Assembly (NCBI GenBank): GCA_002712945.1
Contig: PAVA01000072.1
Location: 1 to 46,894, forward strand
DNA: 46,894 nt
Direction: 5' to 3'
Origin: Citromicrobium sp.
Lineage (GTDB): Bacteria > Pseudomonadota > Alphaproteobacteria > Sphingomonadales > Sphingomonadaceae
Position 1 is the stretch's first letter; each line of letters opens with the position of its first letter. The translations under genes and the position numbers were made by a program. Below are positions 24,904 through 33,344 of this stretch, in pieces. The notes under the pieces were generated by a model. That model saw only the letters and a list, made by a program, of their open reading frames with translations, had not been told where the DNA came from and searched no databases.

Positions 24904-26082
24904 CTAAGCCCCCGGCAATTCGAGGATACGCTTGGCGACCACGTTGAGCATCACCTCGGAGGTGCCGCCCTCGATGCTGTTCGCCTTGGTCCGCAGCCAG
25001 CTGCGCGCGGGCTTGCCGTTTTCGGTCTCCTCGCTCTCCCATTCGAGCAAGCGCGATCCGCCCGCCGCCATCAGCAATTCGTGCCGCCGCTTGTTGAGCT
25101 CGGTGCCCGCATACTTGAGCATGTTGGGCTGGGCCGGATGGCCCTTGCCGATCTTCACCTCGTCGAGGAACTTCTCGCTCATCGCGGTGAAGGCCAGCGC
25201 GTCGACATCGAACAGCGCCATCTCGGCGCGCAGTACGGGGTCGAGCTCGCCCTGGCGGCTGGTCACGGCGCCGAGCGAAGAGGCGCGGTCGCCCCCGCCG
25301 GTGGCGGAGATCATCTCGCGCTCGTGGCCGAGGAGATACTTGGCGACATCCCACCCGCGATTGATCTCGCCGACATAGGCCGGGATGTCCTCGCCGTAGG
25401 ACTTGGGCACCTTCACATCGTCCATGAATGTTTCGCAGAACGGGCTGTTGCCGCTGATCAGCTTGATCGGCTGGGTGCTCACCCCATCGTTCGTCATGTC
25501 GAACAGCATGAAGGTGATGCCCTGGTACTTGTTCTCCTTGTCGGTGCGGACGAGGCAGAAAATCCAGTCGGCTTCGTCGGCGTAGGAGGTCCAGATCTTC
25601 TGGCCATTGACGATCCAGTGGTCGCCCTTGTCCTCGCCATAGGTCTGCATCGAGACGAGGTCCGATCCGCTGCCTGGCTCGCTATAGCCCTGGCACCAGC
25701 GAATCTCGCCGCGTGCGATTTCGTTGAGGAATTTCAGCTTCTGTCCCTCGGTGCCGAAGTGCAGCAGCGCCGGGCCGAGCATCCAGATGCCGAAGGAGCT
25801 GAGCGGCGGGCGTGCATTGATGCGCGCCATTTCCTCGCGCAGGACCTTGGCTTCGGGGGCCGAGAGCCCTGCCCCGCCGTATTCCTTCGGCCACATGGGC
25901 ACGGTGTAGCCCTTGTCGCGGCAGGCTTCGAACCACGCCTTCTGCGCGTCGTTCTTGAAGGTGGCGTTGCGTCCGCCCCAGTATACGTCGTTCTCGTCCT
26001 CGACGGGCTCACGCATTTCGGGCGGGCAGTTGGCTTCGAGCCAGCTGCGCGTTTCCGCGCGGAATTGCTCCAGATCGGACAT
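24904..26082 (-). CDS. Acyl-CoA dehydrogenase (392 aa)
   Basis: This second acyl-CoA dehydrogenase begins 'MSDLEQFRAETRSWLEANCP' and contains the FAD/substrate-loop region 'RWCQGYSEPGSGSDLVSMQT', 'WIVNGQKIWTSYADEADW', and the C-terminal 'ANSIEGGTSEVMLNVVAKRI'. The GxSDL and GGTSE motifs are the flavin-binding signatures missing or weaker in its 379-residue neighbour, so this subunit probably holds the main FAD site. It is the first gene of a leftward unit whose promoter region (26083-26308) is shared with a divergent transporter gene and contains two copies of a 14-bp operator. Confidence 0.9.
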   Translation of the reverse strand: MSDLEQFRAETRSWLEANCPPEMREPVEDENDVYWGGRNATFKNDAQKAWFEACRDKGYTVPMWPKEYGGAGLSAPEAKVLREEMARINARPPLSSFGIWMLGPALLHFGTEGQKLKFLNEIARGEIRWCQGYSEPGSGSDLVSMQTYGEDKGDHWIVNGQKIWTSYADEADWIFCLVRTDKENKYQGITFMLFDMTNDGVSTQPIKLISGNSPFCETFMDDVKVPKSYGEDIPAYVGEINRGWDVAKYLLGHEREMISATGGGDRASSLGAVTSRQGELDPVLRAEMALFDVDALAFTAMSEKFLDEVKIGKGHPAQPNMLKYAGTELNKRRHELLMAAGGSRLLEWESEETENGKPARSWLRTKANSIEGGTSEVMLNVVAKRILELPGA

Positions 26083-26142
26083 GTATCTCTCTCCTCGGTC
26101 CGCGGCGGAGCGGTTGTAGACTCTCGCCGTCGATGCTTTTGC

Positions 26143-26156
26143 TGACGCCTACGTAA
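26143..26156. promoter_or_regulatory. 14-bp operator copy 1 (TGACGCCTACGTAA)
   Basis: This site lies 60 bases upstream of the leftward acyl-CoA dehydrogenase start. It matches the second copy at 26254 at 11 of 14 positions, with ACG and TACGTAA in common. The pattern, ACG and CGT halves in a near-palindrome, resembles operators of MerR/TetR-class regulators of branched-chain and fatty acid catabolism (for example LiuR). No regulator gene is adjacent. Confidence 0.5.
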
Positions 26157-26253
26157 AGGCAAGCGAGCCCCTGCTGCAAGCGCACATTCGTAAAACGGGT
26201 ATGCCGTAGCGGCAGGGCGATTGCGCTTGCACGCAACGACACAACCCCTAGTG

Positions 26254-26267
26254 TTACGTGTACGTAA
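26254..26267. promoter_or_regulatory. 14-bp operator copy 2 (TTACGTGTACGTAA)
   Basis: This copy is a clean inverted repeat, TTACG-TGTA-CGTAA. It lies 42 bases upstream of the rightward transporter ATG at 26309. Together with copy 1 it suggests one regulator controlling both divergent units. Confidence 0.55.
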
Positions 26268-26308
26268 GACGCGGCCAGAGAAGCGCCGCCGGGAGAGATT
26301 TTCACACC

Positions 26309-27775
26309 ATGGCTTTCACCCAAGGCCCGCTGCCGATCCGCCTGCGGCTGACCCAGGGGCTTGGCGCAATGGCCTTCGGCGTGAAGGACAACGGCTTTTC
26401 CTTCTTCCTGCTGATCTTCTACAATCAGGTGCTGGGGATGGACGCCGGGCTGGTGGGCCTTGCGCTGATGCTGGCGCTGGTGGTCGACGCGGTGTTCGAT
26501 CCGCTGATCGGCTATTTCTCGGACCGGACCTATACCCGCTGGGGCCGCCGCCTCCCTTGGCTCTATGTCGCGCCGTGGCCGCTTGCGATCATGTGGATCG
26601 TGCTGTGGTCGCCCCCGGGCGGCGAGGCCCCCAGCTTCCTCGGCCTGCTGGGCATCGCGGTGGGCGTGCGCGTGCTGCTGTCGGCCTGCGAGGTGCCGCA
26701 GGTGAGCCTGCTGCCCGAGATCACCGCCGACTATGACGAGCGGACCACACTGTTCCGCTATCGCTACCTGATGGGCTGGGCTGGCGGCATCCTGATGATG
26801 GTGCTCGCCTACACCGTTTTCCTGAGCGGGCCGGACGGCATTCTGGAGGCGGACGGCTATTTCGGCTTCGGGATCGCGGGCGCGCTCATCATGGCCATTT
26901 CGGTCGTCGGCTCGGCGCTGGGACTGCACCGGCTGGTCGCCCTTCCGCCGGCGAAGCGCCCGCCGCCATTCCGCTGGCGCGACGCCTTTTCGGAGATCGC
27001 CGATGCGTTCAGCGAAAAGGCCTTCCTGATCTTCGCCGCAGGGGCGATGGCGGCCTATATCAGCCAGGGGACGACCTTCTCGATCTCCAACTACCTCAAC
27101 GTCTTCGTCTGGCAGCTCGATCAGGTCGACATCCCCGGCCTGCCTTTCGCGCTGACGGGGCTGACCGCCTATCCGCTGGTGCTGTTCCTCAGCGCGGTGC
27201 TGATGTTCATCGTGGTTAGCCCGCTGCACCGCCGTTTCGGCAAGGCCTATACCGCAGCCGGCGGCGCGCTGGCGGCCTTTGCGCTGGGCTTCGCCCCCTA
27301 TTTCCTGTTCCTGCTGGGTGCCTGGCCGCAGGTCGGCACGCTCGGCTCGACCATGCTGTTCTACCTCTTCCTCGTCTTCGCCAATGCATCGGGCATCGTC
27401 TCGATGATCTCCGCATCCTCCATGGTGGCGGAGATTATCGAACTGTACGAGGAGCGCACCGGGGCGCGTGCCGAGGGCAAGTTCTACGCGGGCAACTGGC
27501 TGGTCCAGAAATGCGCGACCGGGGCCGGGATCTTCATCTCGGGCCAGATCATCGCGCTGGCCCAGATGCCGGCGAGGGCCAAGGCGGGCGAAGTGGGGAT
27601 GGACGTGCTGAGCCCGATGATCCTTCTTTACGCAGGGGTATCGCTGATCCTCGCGCTGATAGCCGCCTACTGGCTCGCGCGGTTCCCGATTACCCGCGAA
27701 AGCCACGAGGCGCGGCTTGCCCTGCTCGACGAGGCGGCGCGGGGCGACCCGGAAGGCGAGGTGCTGCCCCCCTGA
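26309..27775 (+). CDS. MFS/GPH-family cation symporter
   Basis: The 488-residue protein has about twelve transmembrane helices and the glycoside-pentoside-hexuronide signature '[20 protein letters not shown]' followed by RRLPW near residue 70, plus '[15 protein letters not shown]' near 145. In sphingomonads such carriers often sit in catabolic clusters for substrates other than sugars. The divergent acyl-CoA dehydrogenases and the following acyl-CoA dehydrogenase operon point to an acid, lipid or steroid-like substrate, but this is inference. The ATG at 26309 is chosen because the hydrophobic core starts soon after; upstream codons cover the operator. Confidence 0.82.
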   Translation: MAFTQGPLPIRLRLTQGLGAMAFGVKDNGFSFFLLIFYNQVLGMDAGLVGLALMLALVVDAVFDPLIGYFSDRTYTRWGRRLPWLYVAPWPLAIMWIVLWSPPGGEAPSFLGLLGIAVGVRVLLSACEVPQVSLLPEITADYDERTTLFRYRYLMGWAGGILMMVLAYTVFLSGPDGILEADGYFGFGIAGALIMAISVVGSALGLHRLVALPPAKRPPPFRWRDAFSEIADAFSEKAFLIFAAGAMAAYISQGTTFSISNYLNVFVWQLDQVDIPGLPFALTGLTAYPLVLFLSAVLMFIVVSPLHRRFGKAYTAAGGALAAFALGFAPYFLFLLGAWPQVGTLGSTMLFYLFLVFANASGIVSMISASSMVAEIIELYEERTGARAEGKFYAGNWLVQKCATGAGIFISGQIIALAQMPARAKAGEVGMDVLSPMILLYAGVSLILALIAAYWLARFPITRESHEARLALLDEAARGDPEGEVLPP

Positions 27776-27866
27776 CCCCTCGGAACGGGGTTGGCGCGTG
27801 CGCGCCGCTCTGCCACGAACGTTTCAAAATACAGACCGAACCGACGATCAAAGAGAGGCCAAAACC

Positions 27867-29210
27867 ATGGATTTCGAACCCACAGAACGGCAAACCCACT
27901 GGCGCGACCGCGTGCGCGACTTCGTGCAGAACGAGGTCCGCCCAGCCGTGCCCACCTACCAGCAGCAGGATGCCGAGGGCGATCGGTGGAAGGTTATCCC
28001 GGTCGTCGAGGAGCTGAAGGAAAAGGCCAAGGCCAAGGGCCTGTGGAACCTCTTCATGCCGCCGCGCAACGACAGCCACCATCATGTCGATGAAAGCTTC
28101 GAATTCGAAGGGCCGGGCCTCAGCAACCTCGAATACGCGATGGTCGCCGAGGAACTGGGCCGGATCGGCTTCGCCAGCGAGACGATGAATTGCTCCGCCC
28201 CCGATACCGGCAATATGGAAGTGCTCCACCGCTACGGCACGCGTGAGCAGAAGGACCAGTGGCTTGCCCCGCTGATGGCCGGTGAAATCCGCAGCGCCTT
28301 CCTGATGACCGAACCGCAGGTCGCCAGCTCGGACGCGACCAACATCGAAACCTCCATCATCCGCGAAGGCGACGAATACGTCATCAACGGGCGCAAGTGG
28401 TGGTCGAGCGGTGCGGGCGATCCGCGCTGCAAGGTCGCCATTGTGATGGGCAAGAGCGACACCTCTGCGCAGCGCCACCAGCAGCAGTCGATGATCCTCA
28501 TGCCGCTCGATGCCGAAGGCGTGACGATCGACCGTTACCTGCCGGTGTTCGGCTACGACGATGCGCCGCACGGCCACATGGAAATCACGCTCAAGAACGT
28601 GCGCGTGCCGGCCTCCAACATGCTGCTGGGCGAAGGCCGCGGGTTCGAGATCGCACAGGGCCGCCTCGGTCCGGGCCGAATCCACCACTGCATGCGCACG
28701 ATCGGCGTCGCGGAAGAAGCGCTGGAGAAGATGTGCAAGCGGCTGCAGGCGCGCGAAGCCTTCGGTAAGCCCGTCTACAAGCATTCGATCTGGGAACAGC
28801 GCGTGGCACAGGCCCGGATCGATATCGAGATGACGCGGCTTCTCTGCCTCAAGGCCGCCGACATGATGGACAAGGTCGGCAACAAGGCCGCCAAGCAGGA
28901 GATCGCGATGATCAAGGTTGCCGCTCCCAACATGGCGCTGCGGATCATCGACGATGCGATCCAGGCGCATGGCGGCGCGGGCGTGTCGAACGATTTCGGC
29001 CTTGCCAAGGCCTATGCCCACCAGCGCACGCTGCGGCTGGCGGACGGCCCGGACGAGGTTCACGCCCGCTCGATCGCACGGATGGAATTTGCCCGCCACG
29101 TGCCCGGCGAGGACGAGATGGTGGCGAGCCTCAAGGGATCCAACGCGATGTCCGCCAGCGCGGGCAGCGCCGCTTCGTACAGCTCCGGCGATATGGGGGC
29201 CACGCGATAG
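27867..29210 (+). CDS. Acyl-CoA dehydrogenase, ACAD10/11-like (447 aa)
   Basis: The protein starts '[20 protein letters not shown]' and is longer than ordinary acyl-CoA dehydrogenases. It shows '[20 protein letters not shown]', '[19 protein letters not shown]', '[19 protein letters not shown]' and '[20 protein letters not shown]', which I recognise as the ACAD10/ACAD11 subgroup. In mammals that domain is fused to an APH-like kinase and acts on 4-hydroxyacyl-CoA after phosphorylation. In Pseudomonas levulinate catabolism LvaC does the same with the separate kinase LvaA. Here a matching kinase gene lies two genes downstream. A standard ribosome site (agagagg) precedes the ATG. Confidence 0.88.
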   Translation: MDFEPTERQTHWRDRVRDFVQNEVRPAVPTYQQQDAEGDRWKVIPVVEELKEKAKAKGLWNLFMPPRNDSHHHVDESFEFEGPGLSNLEYAMVAEELGRIGFASETMNCSAPDTGNMEVLHRYGTREQKDQWLAPLMAGEIRSAFLMTEPQVASSDATNIETSIIREGDEYVINGRKWWSSGAGDPRCKVAIVMGKSDTSAQRHQQQSMILMPLDAEGVTIDRYLPVFGYDDAPHGHMEITLKNVRVPASNMLLGEGRGFEIAQGRLGPGRIHHCMRTIGVAEEALEKMCKRLQAREAFGKPVYKHSIWEQRVAQARIDIEMTRLLCLKAADMMDKVGNKAAKQEIAMIKVAAPNMALRIIDDAIQAHGGAGVSNDFGLAKAYAHQRTLRLADGPDEVHARSIARMEFARHVPGEDEMVASLKGSNAMSASAGSAASYSSGDMGATR

Positions 29211-29218
29211 CAATCTCT

Positions 29219-29353
29219 CCCCTCCCGCTTGCGGGAGGGGCCCGGGGGTGGGCCCCGGAACGGAGTGGGCATTGGTGAGCGCCCACCCCGTTGCGCGACT
29301 AGGAATTGCGGGACAAGCCCAAGTCCCGCTGCCCCTCCCGCAGGCGGGAGGGG
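29219..29353. repeat. 135-bp element bounded by two ccctcccgc palindromes
   Basis: Two perfect hairpins with identical arms, CCCCTCCCGC tt GCGGGAGGGG (29219-29240) and CCCCTCCCGC ag GCGGGAGGGG (29332-29353), bracket a G+C-rich spacer. The whole lies between the acyl-CoA dehydrogenase stop and the alcohol dehydrogenase start. It looks like a paired-palindrome mobile repeat, and may affect read-through inside the operon. Confidence 0.8.
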
Positions 29354-29364
29354 ATGGAGGACAA

Positions 29365-30450
29365 ATGACCAAAGCAGCCATTCTCGAAAAACCCGGCGAA
29401 CCGATGGTGATCGGCGAGATCGACGTCGCCGATCCCGCGCCGCACGAAGTGCTGATCGACACGAAGGCCTGCGGCCTGTGCCATTCGGACCTGCACTTCA
29501 TCGACGGCAAGTACCCGCACGCCCTCCCGCTGATCCCGGGGCACGAGGCGGCGGGCGTTGTCCGCGCCGTGGGCAGCGAAGTGACGATGGTGAAGCCGGG
29601 CGACCACGTAGTCACCTGCCTCAGCGCCTTCTGCGGCCAGTGCGAATTCTGCGTCACGGGCCGCATGGCGCTGTGCCTCGGCCAGGGCACGCGCCGCGCC
29701 AAGGATGCAGCGCCGCGTCTGTCCCGCAACGGTGAGCCGGTCCAGCAGCTGCTCAACCTGTCGGCATTCGCCGAACAGATGCTGATCCACGAACATGCCT
29801 GCGTCGCCATCGACAAGGACATGCCGCTCGATCGCGCGGCGGTGATCGGCTGTGCGGTGACGACCGGCGCGGGCACGATCTTCAATACGGTGAAGCTGAC
29901 GCCCGGTGAAACCGTGGCGGTGATCGGTTGCGGCGGCGTAGGCCTCGCCGCGATCAACGCCGCGAAGATCGCGGGCGCGGGCATGATCATCGCCGCCGAT
30001 CCGCTGCCCGAAAAGCGCGCGCTGGCCGAAACGCTGGGCGCGACGCACACGATCGACGCGCTGGCCGAGGACGCGGCAACGCAGATCGTCAAGCTGTCCG
30101 GCGGCGGCGTGCATTACGGGATCGAGGCGGTCGGCCGGCAGGCCTCGGCGGACCTCGCGGTCGCCTGCCTGCGGCGCGGCGGCACCGCCGTGATCCTCGG
30201 CATGATGCCGCTCGACTGCAAGGTGGGCCTCGGCGCGATGGACCTGCTCGGCGGGAAAAAGCTGATGGGCGCGATCATGGGGATGAATCACTTCCCGGTC
30301 GACCTGCCGCGGCTGGTCGATTTCTACATGCGCGGCCTGCTCGACCTCGACACGATCATCGCCGAGCGGATCGGGCTGGAAGACATCAACGCGGGCTTCG
30401 ACAAATTGAGAGAGGGGCACTCTGCGCGCAGCATTGTGATGTTCGACTGA
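29365..30450 (+). CDS. Zinc-dependent alcohol dehydrogenase (MDR family)
   Basis: The 361-residue medium-chain dehydrogenase has the catalytic zinc ligands in 'CGLCHSDLHF' and 'PGHEAAGVV', the structural zinc cysteines in 'CGQCEFCVTGRMALC', and the NAD-binding 'VAVIGCGGVGLAAINAAKIA'. It resembles the branch with mycobacterial AdhD-like and glutathione-dependent formaldehyde dehydrogenase relatives. Its place between the ACAD10/11-like enzyme and the kinase suggests it converts a keto or hydroxy group of the same substrate. It begins 11 bases after a palindromic repeat and its stop overlaps the kinase start by one base. Confidence 0.92.
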   Translation: MTKAAILEKPGEPMVIGEIDVADPAPHEVLIDTKACGLCHSDLHFIDGKYPHALPLIPGHEAAGVVRAVGSEVTMVKPGDHVVTCLSAFCGQCEFCVTGRMALCLGQGTRRAKDAAPRLSRNGEPVQQLLNLSAFAEQMLIHEHACVAIDKDMPLDRAAVIGCAVTTGAGTIFNTVKLTPGETVAVIGCGGVGLAAINAAKIAGAGMIIAADPLPEKRALAETLGATHTIDALAEDAATQIVKLSGGGVHYGIEAVGRQASADLAVACLRRGGTAVILGMMPLDCKVGLGAMDLLGGKKLMGAIMGMNHFPVDLPRLVDFYMRGLLDLDTIIAERIGLEDINAGFDKLREGHSARSIVMFD

Positions 30451-31520
30451 TGGCGAAGATCGACTACGAAAAGGAAATGGTCGGCACGATCGACGTGCCC
30501 GAGGCCGACAAGCTGGACGAAGCGGCGCTGACCGCCTGGTTCGAAGCGAATGTCGACGATTTCGAAGGGCCGATTGCACTTTCGAAATTCAAGGGCGGGC
30601 AATCCAACCCGACCTACAAGGTCGAAACCGGCAACCGCAACTACGTGCTGCGCCGCCAGCCCTTCGGCAAGCTGCTGCCCTCCGCCCACGCGGTCGATCG
30701 CGAATACACCGTGATGAGCGCTCTCGGCCCCACGGGCTTTCCCGTGCCGCGCACCTTCGGCCTGTGCGAGGAAACCGAGGTCATCGGCTCCAAGTTCTTC
30801 GTCATGGAACTGATCCAGGGGCGCAACCTGTGGAACGGCTCGCTGCCCGATTCCTCGCCGGAGGAGCGCCGCGAGATCTATCATGCGATGGTCGATACGC
30901 TCGCCGATCTGCACACCACCGATCCGCAGAAGATCGGCCTCGGCGATTACGGCAAGCCGCAGGATTACTGCGCACGCCAGATCGCCCGCTGGACCAAGCA
31001 ATACAAGCTCTCCGAAACCGAAGAGATACCGGAGATGGAAGCGCTGATCGCGTGGCTGCCCGAGACCGTGCCCGAACAGCACGCGAGCGGCATCGTCCAT
31101 GGCGACTACCGGCTCGACAACATGATCTTCCGGTCGGACGCCAACTCGGTTGCCGCCGTGCTCGACTGGGAACTGTCCACGCTGGGCGATCCGATCGCGG
31201 ATTTCAGCTACTTCGTGCTCAACTGGCACAATCCGTCCGATGGCCGCGCGGGCCTGGGCGGGGTCGACATCGAAAAGCTCGGCATCCCCTCGGCCGAAGA
31301 GGTGACGCAGCGCTATGTCGAGCGCACCGGCTATCCCGTGCCGCCGATGGACTGGTACTTCGCGTTCAACCTGTTCAAGTTCGCCGGCATCATTCAGGGC
31401 ATCAAGAAGCGCGTGATCGACGGCACGGCATCCTCGGCCCACGCCAGGCAGATGAGCGAACGTGTGCGCCCGCTGGTCGAGACAGCCTACGGCTTCGCCA
31501 AGCGCGCCGGAATGGACTGA
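30450..31520 (+). CDS. APH-type phosphotransferase (ACAD10/11 kinase-like)
   Basis: The 356-residue protein is a kinase-fold enzyme of the aminoglycoside phosphotransferase superfamily. It shows the glycine/lysine region 'KGGQSNPTYKVETGNRNYVL', 'FFVMELIQGRNLWNG', the catalytic loop 'IVHGDYRLDNMIF' and the metal-binding 'VLDWELSTLGDPIADFSYFV'. The WELSTLGDP form is typical of the family fused to acyl-CoA dehydrogenases in ACAD10/11 and of LvaA, which phosphorylate the hydroxyl of 4-hydroxyacyl-CoA. The start ATG shares one base with the alcohol dehydrogenase stop (TGATG), indicating tight coupling. It is unlikely to be an antibiotic resistance gene. Confidence 0.88.
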   Translation: MAKIDYEKEMVGTIDVPEADKLDEAALTAWFEANVDDFEGPIALSKFKGGQSNPTYKVETGNRNYVLRRQPFGKLLPSAHAVDREYTVMSALGPTGFPVPRTFGLCEETEVIGSKFFVMELIQGRNLWNGSLPDSSPEERREIYHAMVDTLADLHTTDPQKIGLGDYGKPQDYCARQIARWTKQYKLSETEEIPEMEALIAWLPETVPEQHASGIVHGDYRLDNMIFRSDANSVAAVLDWELSTLGDPIADFSYFVLNWHNPSDGRAGLGGVDIEKLGIPSAEEVTQRYVERTGYPVPPMDWYFAFNLFKFAGIIQGIKKRVIDGTASSAHARQMSERVRPLVETAYGFAKRAGMD

Positions 31521-31618
31521 CCGGGCGCGCTTGAGATCGGCGCGAGTGGCGGCTAGCACCGCGCGCTCGCCGTCGATGACCGGCGACAGCGGCAATCATT
31601 CTTGGGGAACGAGCGGAC

Positions 31619-32440
31619 ATGAGTGACGACCAACGGCAGGTGATCGAGCAGGCGTGGGACAATCGCGACAGCCTCGATACCGGCGATGCAGCCCTGCGCG
31701 ATGCGGTCGAGAGCGCGATCGCCCGGCTCGACGATGGCAGCGCGCGTGTCGCCGAACCCGACGGGAACGGCGGCTGGACGGTCCACCAGTGGCTCAAGAA
31801 GGCGGTGCTGCTGTCCTTCCGCCTGTCCGACAATGTCGTAATGGATGGCGCGGTCGGCGCACCCGCCTTCGACAAGGTGCCGAGCAAGTTCACCGGGTGG
31901 GACGAAGCCCGCTTCCGCGAGGCGGGTTTCCGCGTCGTGCCCGGGGCGATCGCCCGGCGCGGCAGCTTCATCGGAAGAAACTGCGTGCTGATGCCCAGCT
32001 TCACCAATATCGGCGCCTATGTGGGCGAAGGCACCATGCTCGATACCTGGGCGAGCGTGGGAAGCTGCGCGCAGATCGGCAAGGGCTGCCACATCTCCGC
32101 CGGTGCCGGGATCGGCGGCGTGCTCGAACCGCTGCAGGCCAACCCGACCATCATCGGCGACAACTGCTTCATCGGCGCGCGCTCCGAAATCGTCGAGGGC
32201 GTGATTGTGGGCGAAGGCAGCGTCGTCGCGATGGGCGTTTTCATCACCCAGTCGACCAAGATCGTGGTTCGCGAAACCGGCGAGGTTCTGCGCGGTGAAA
32301 TCCCGCCCTACTCGGTGGTCGTGCCCGGCTCCATGCCTGCGGCGAATGGCGGCCCGTCCTTGGCATGTGCGGTGATCGTCAAGACGGTCGATGCGCGTAC
32401 GCGGGAGAAGACCGGCATAAACGAGCTGTTGCGCGACTGA
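31619..32440 (+). CDS. dapD: 2,3,4,5-tetrahydropyridine-2,6-dicarboxylate N-succinyltransferase
   Basis: The 273-residue enzyme has the N-terminal helical domain ('[15 protein letters not shown]') and a left-handed parallel beta-helix made of hexapeptide repeats ('[20 protein letters not shown]', '[20 protein letters not shown]', '[20 protein letters not shown]'). It ends with the '[12 protein letters not shown]' segment that binds CoA. It transfers succinyl from succinyl-CoA in diaminopimelate and lysine synthesis. Length matches the family (about 275). It stands alone, 98 bases after the kinase gene. Confidence 0.96.
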   Translation: MSDDQRQVIEQAWDNRDSLDTGDAALRDAVESAIARLDDGSARVAEPDGNGGWTVHQWLKKAVLLSFRLSDNVVMDGAVGAPAFDKVPSKFTGWDEARFREAGFRVVPGAIARRGSFIGRNCVLMPSFTNIGAYVGEGTMLDTWASVGSCAQIGKGCHISAGAGIGGVLEPLQANPTIIGDNCFIGARSEIVEGVIVGEGSVVAMGVFITQSTKIVVRETGEVLRGEIPPYSVVVPGSMPAANGGPSLACAVIVKTVDARTREKTGINELLRD

Positions 32441-32465
32441 TAACCCGGCTCGCGCCCCGGCTGGC

Positions 32466-32490
32466 GGAACCGCGTTGCAGACAGGCCGTT
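32466..32490 (+). promoter_or_regulatory. EcfG (general stress) sigma promoter of the three-gene stress unit
   Basis: GGAAC at 32466-32470 and CGTT at 32487-32490 are separated by exactly 16 bases. This matches the consensus GGAAC-N16/17-CGTT of the alphaproteobacterial PhyR-NepR-EcfG regulon. It lies 32 bases upstream of the ATG at 32523. Confidence 0.75.
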
Positions 32491-32522
32491 TGTTGGGCGC
32501 GGTGGACGGGAAAGGAAAGAAC

Positions 32523-32837
32523 ATGACCGACAAGAACAACGGCGAAATCCATATCGACGAAGAACGTGTGACCGGCGGCAGCAAGGAAGGCGTGGTGCGC
32601 TGGGTGCTCGGTATCGGCCTGATCCTCGCGATCATCGCCCTCTCGCTCATCTGGATCGTTCCCGCGCTGACGCAGGGCGATGCCGAGGAAGAGGCGACCG
32701 TCGCAGGCACCATGGAAGCCGCCAGCGAGGACGAAGGCGACGACACCGACGGCGTCGTGCTCGAGCAGGACCTTGGCGACGAAGGCTTCGGCGAGGAACC
32801 TGCCGCCGATCCGGCGGTTGACCCCGAGGAGAACTGA
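32523..32837 (+). CDS. Small single-pass membrane protein with acidic tail
   Basis: The 104-residue protein has a charged N-terminus (MTDKNNGEIHIDEERVTGGS), one transmembrane helix at about 25-47 ('VRWVLGIGLILAIIALSLIW'), and a very acidic C-terminal half ending in repeated AAD/AVDPEE. The positive-inside rule gives no strong orientation, but the acidic tail is probably periplasmic. The family is not recognised. A strong EcfG-type promoter directly upstream, and the DUF2945 and DUF3008 genes following on the same strand, suggest a role in the general stress response. Confidence 0.75.
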   Translation: MTDKNNGEIHIDEERVTGGSKEGVVRWVLGIGLILAIIALSLIWIVPALTQGDAEEEATVAGTMEAASEDEGDDTDGVVLEQDLGDEGFGEEPAADPAVDPEEN

Positions 32838-32859
32838 TTTCGGCCCGGGAGCCCTTTTC

Positions 32860-33090
32860 GTGAGCAATCCGAACAGTTTCCAGAGCGGCCAGCACGTCCG
32901 GTGGGACTGGGGCACGGGAACCGCGGAAGGGCAGATCCGGGAACGGTTCGAGCGCGAGGTGACCCGCACCCTCAAGGGCAGCGAGATCATCCGCCAGGGC
33001 ACCGAAGACAACCCGGCCTACCTCATCAGGCAGGAGGACGGGGACGAGGTGCTCAAGCTCGGCTCCGAGATCGAGGCCCGAGACACTTGA
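32860..33090 (+). CDS. DUF2945 small protein
   Basis: The 76-residue protein contains 'FQSGQHVRWDWGTGTAEGQI' and 'TRTLKGSEIIRQGTEDNPAY', then 'LIRQEDGDEVLKLGSEI'. This is the DUF2945 (Tudor-like, 'hypervirulence-associated') pattern. A GTG at 32860 is the start that fits the family. It follows the membrane gene by 22 bases. DUF2945 genes are often part of stress regulons, which agrees with the upstream EcfG promoter. Molecular function is unknown. Confidence 0.8.
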   Translation: MSNPNSFQSGQHVRWDWGTGTAEGQIRERFEREVTRTLKGSEIIRQGTEDNPAYLIRQEDGDEVLKLGSEIEARDT

Positions 33091-33128
33091 CGGCGCACGC
33101 CTGATGGCGTGCCCCCGAGGAGAGAACG

Positions 33129-33323
33129 ATGCCCAAGGCGAAATCGAAACAGCAGCAGCAGGCGGCAGGCGCCGCGCTTTCGGCCAAGCGGGGCGAGACC
33201 AACAAGTCGGACCTGCAGGGCGCCTCTATCGGCATGTACGAAAGCATGACCGAGGACGAGCTGGAGGAAATGGCCTCGACCGACCGCGAGGGCCTGCCCG
33301 AAACCGCCGACGATGACGACTAG
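33129..33323 (+). CDS. DUF3008 small protein
   Basis: The 64-residue protein 'MPKAKSKQQQQAAGAALSAK' followed by RGETNKSDLQGAS and 'MYESMTEDELEEMASTDREG' matches DUF3008, a short, charged, probably cytoplasmic or nucleic-acid-associated family of unknown function. A good ribosome site (gaggagag) precedes the ATG. It is the third gene behind the EcfG promoter at 32466, 38 bases after the DUF2945 gene, so it is likely co-induced under stress and stationary phase. Confidence 0.85.
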   Translation: MPKAKSKQQQQAAGAALSAKRGETNKSDLQGASIGMYESMTEDELEEMASTDREGLPETADDDD

Positions 33324-33344
33324 GCCACGCGGCCGAGGCGCGCC

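Noticed and set aside
27690..30092. An 800-codon leftward frame opposite the catabolic operon
   Set aside because: The opposite strand carries clearly conserved enzymes, and the frame itself has no motif.
30450..31520. Aminoglycoside resistance phosphotransferase
   Set aside because: The form of the kinase motifs and the operon with acyl-CoA enzymes fit the ACAD10/11/LvaA-like branch rather than resistance enzymes.
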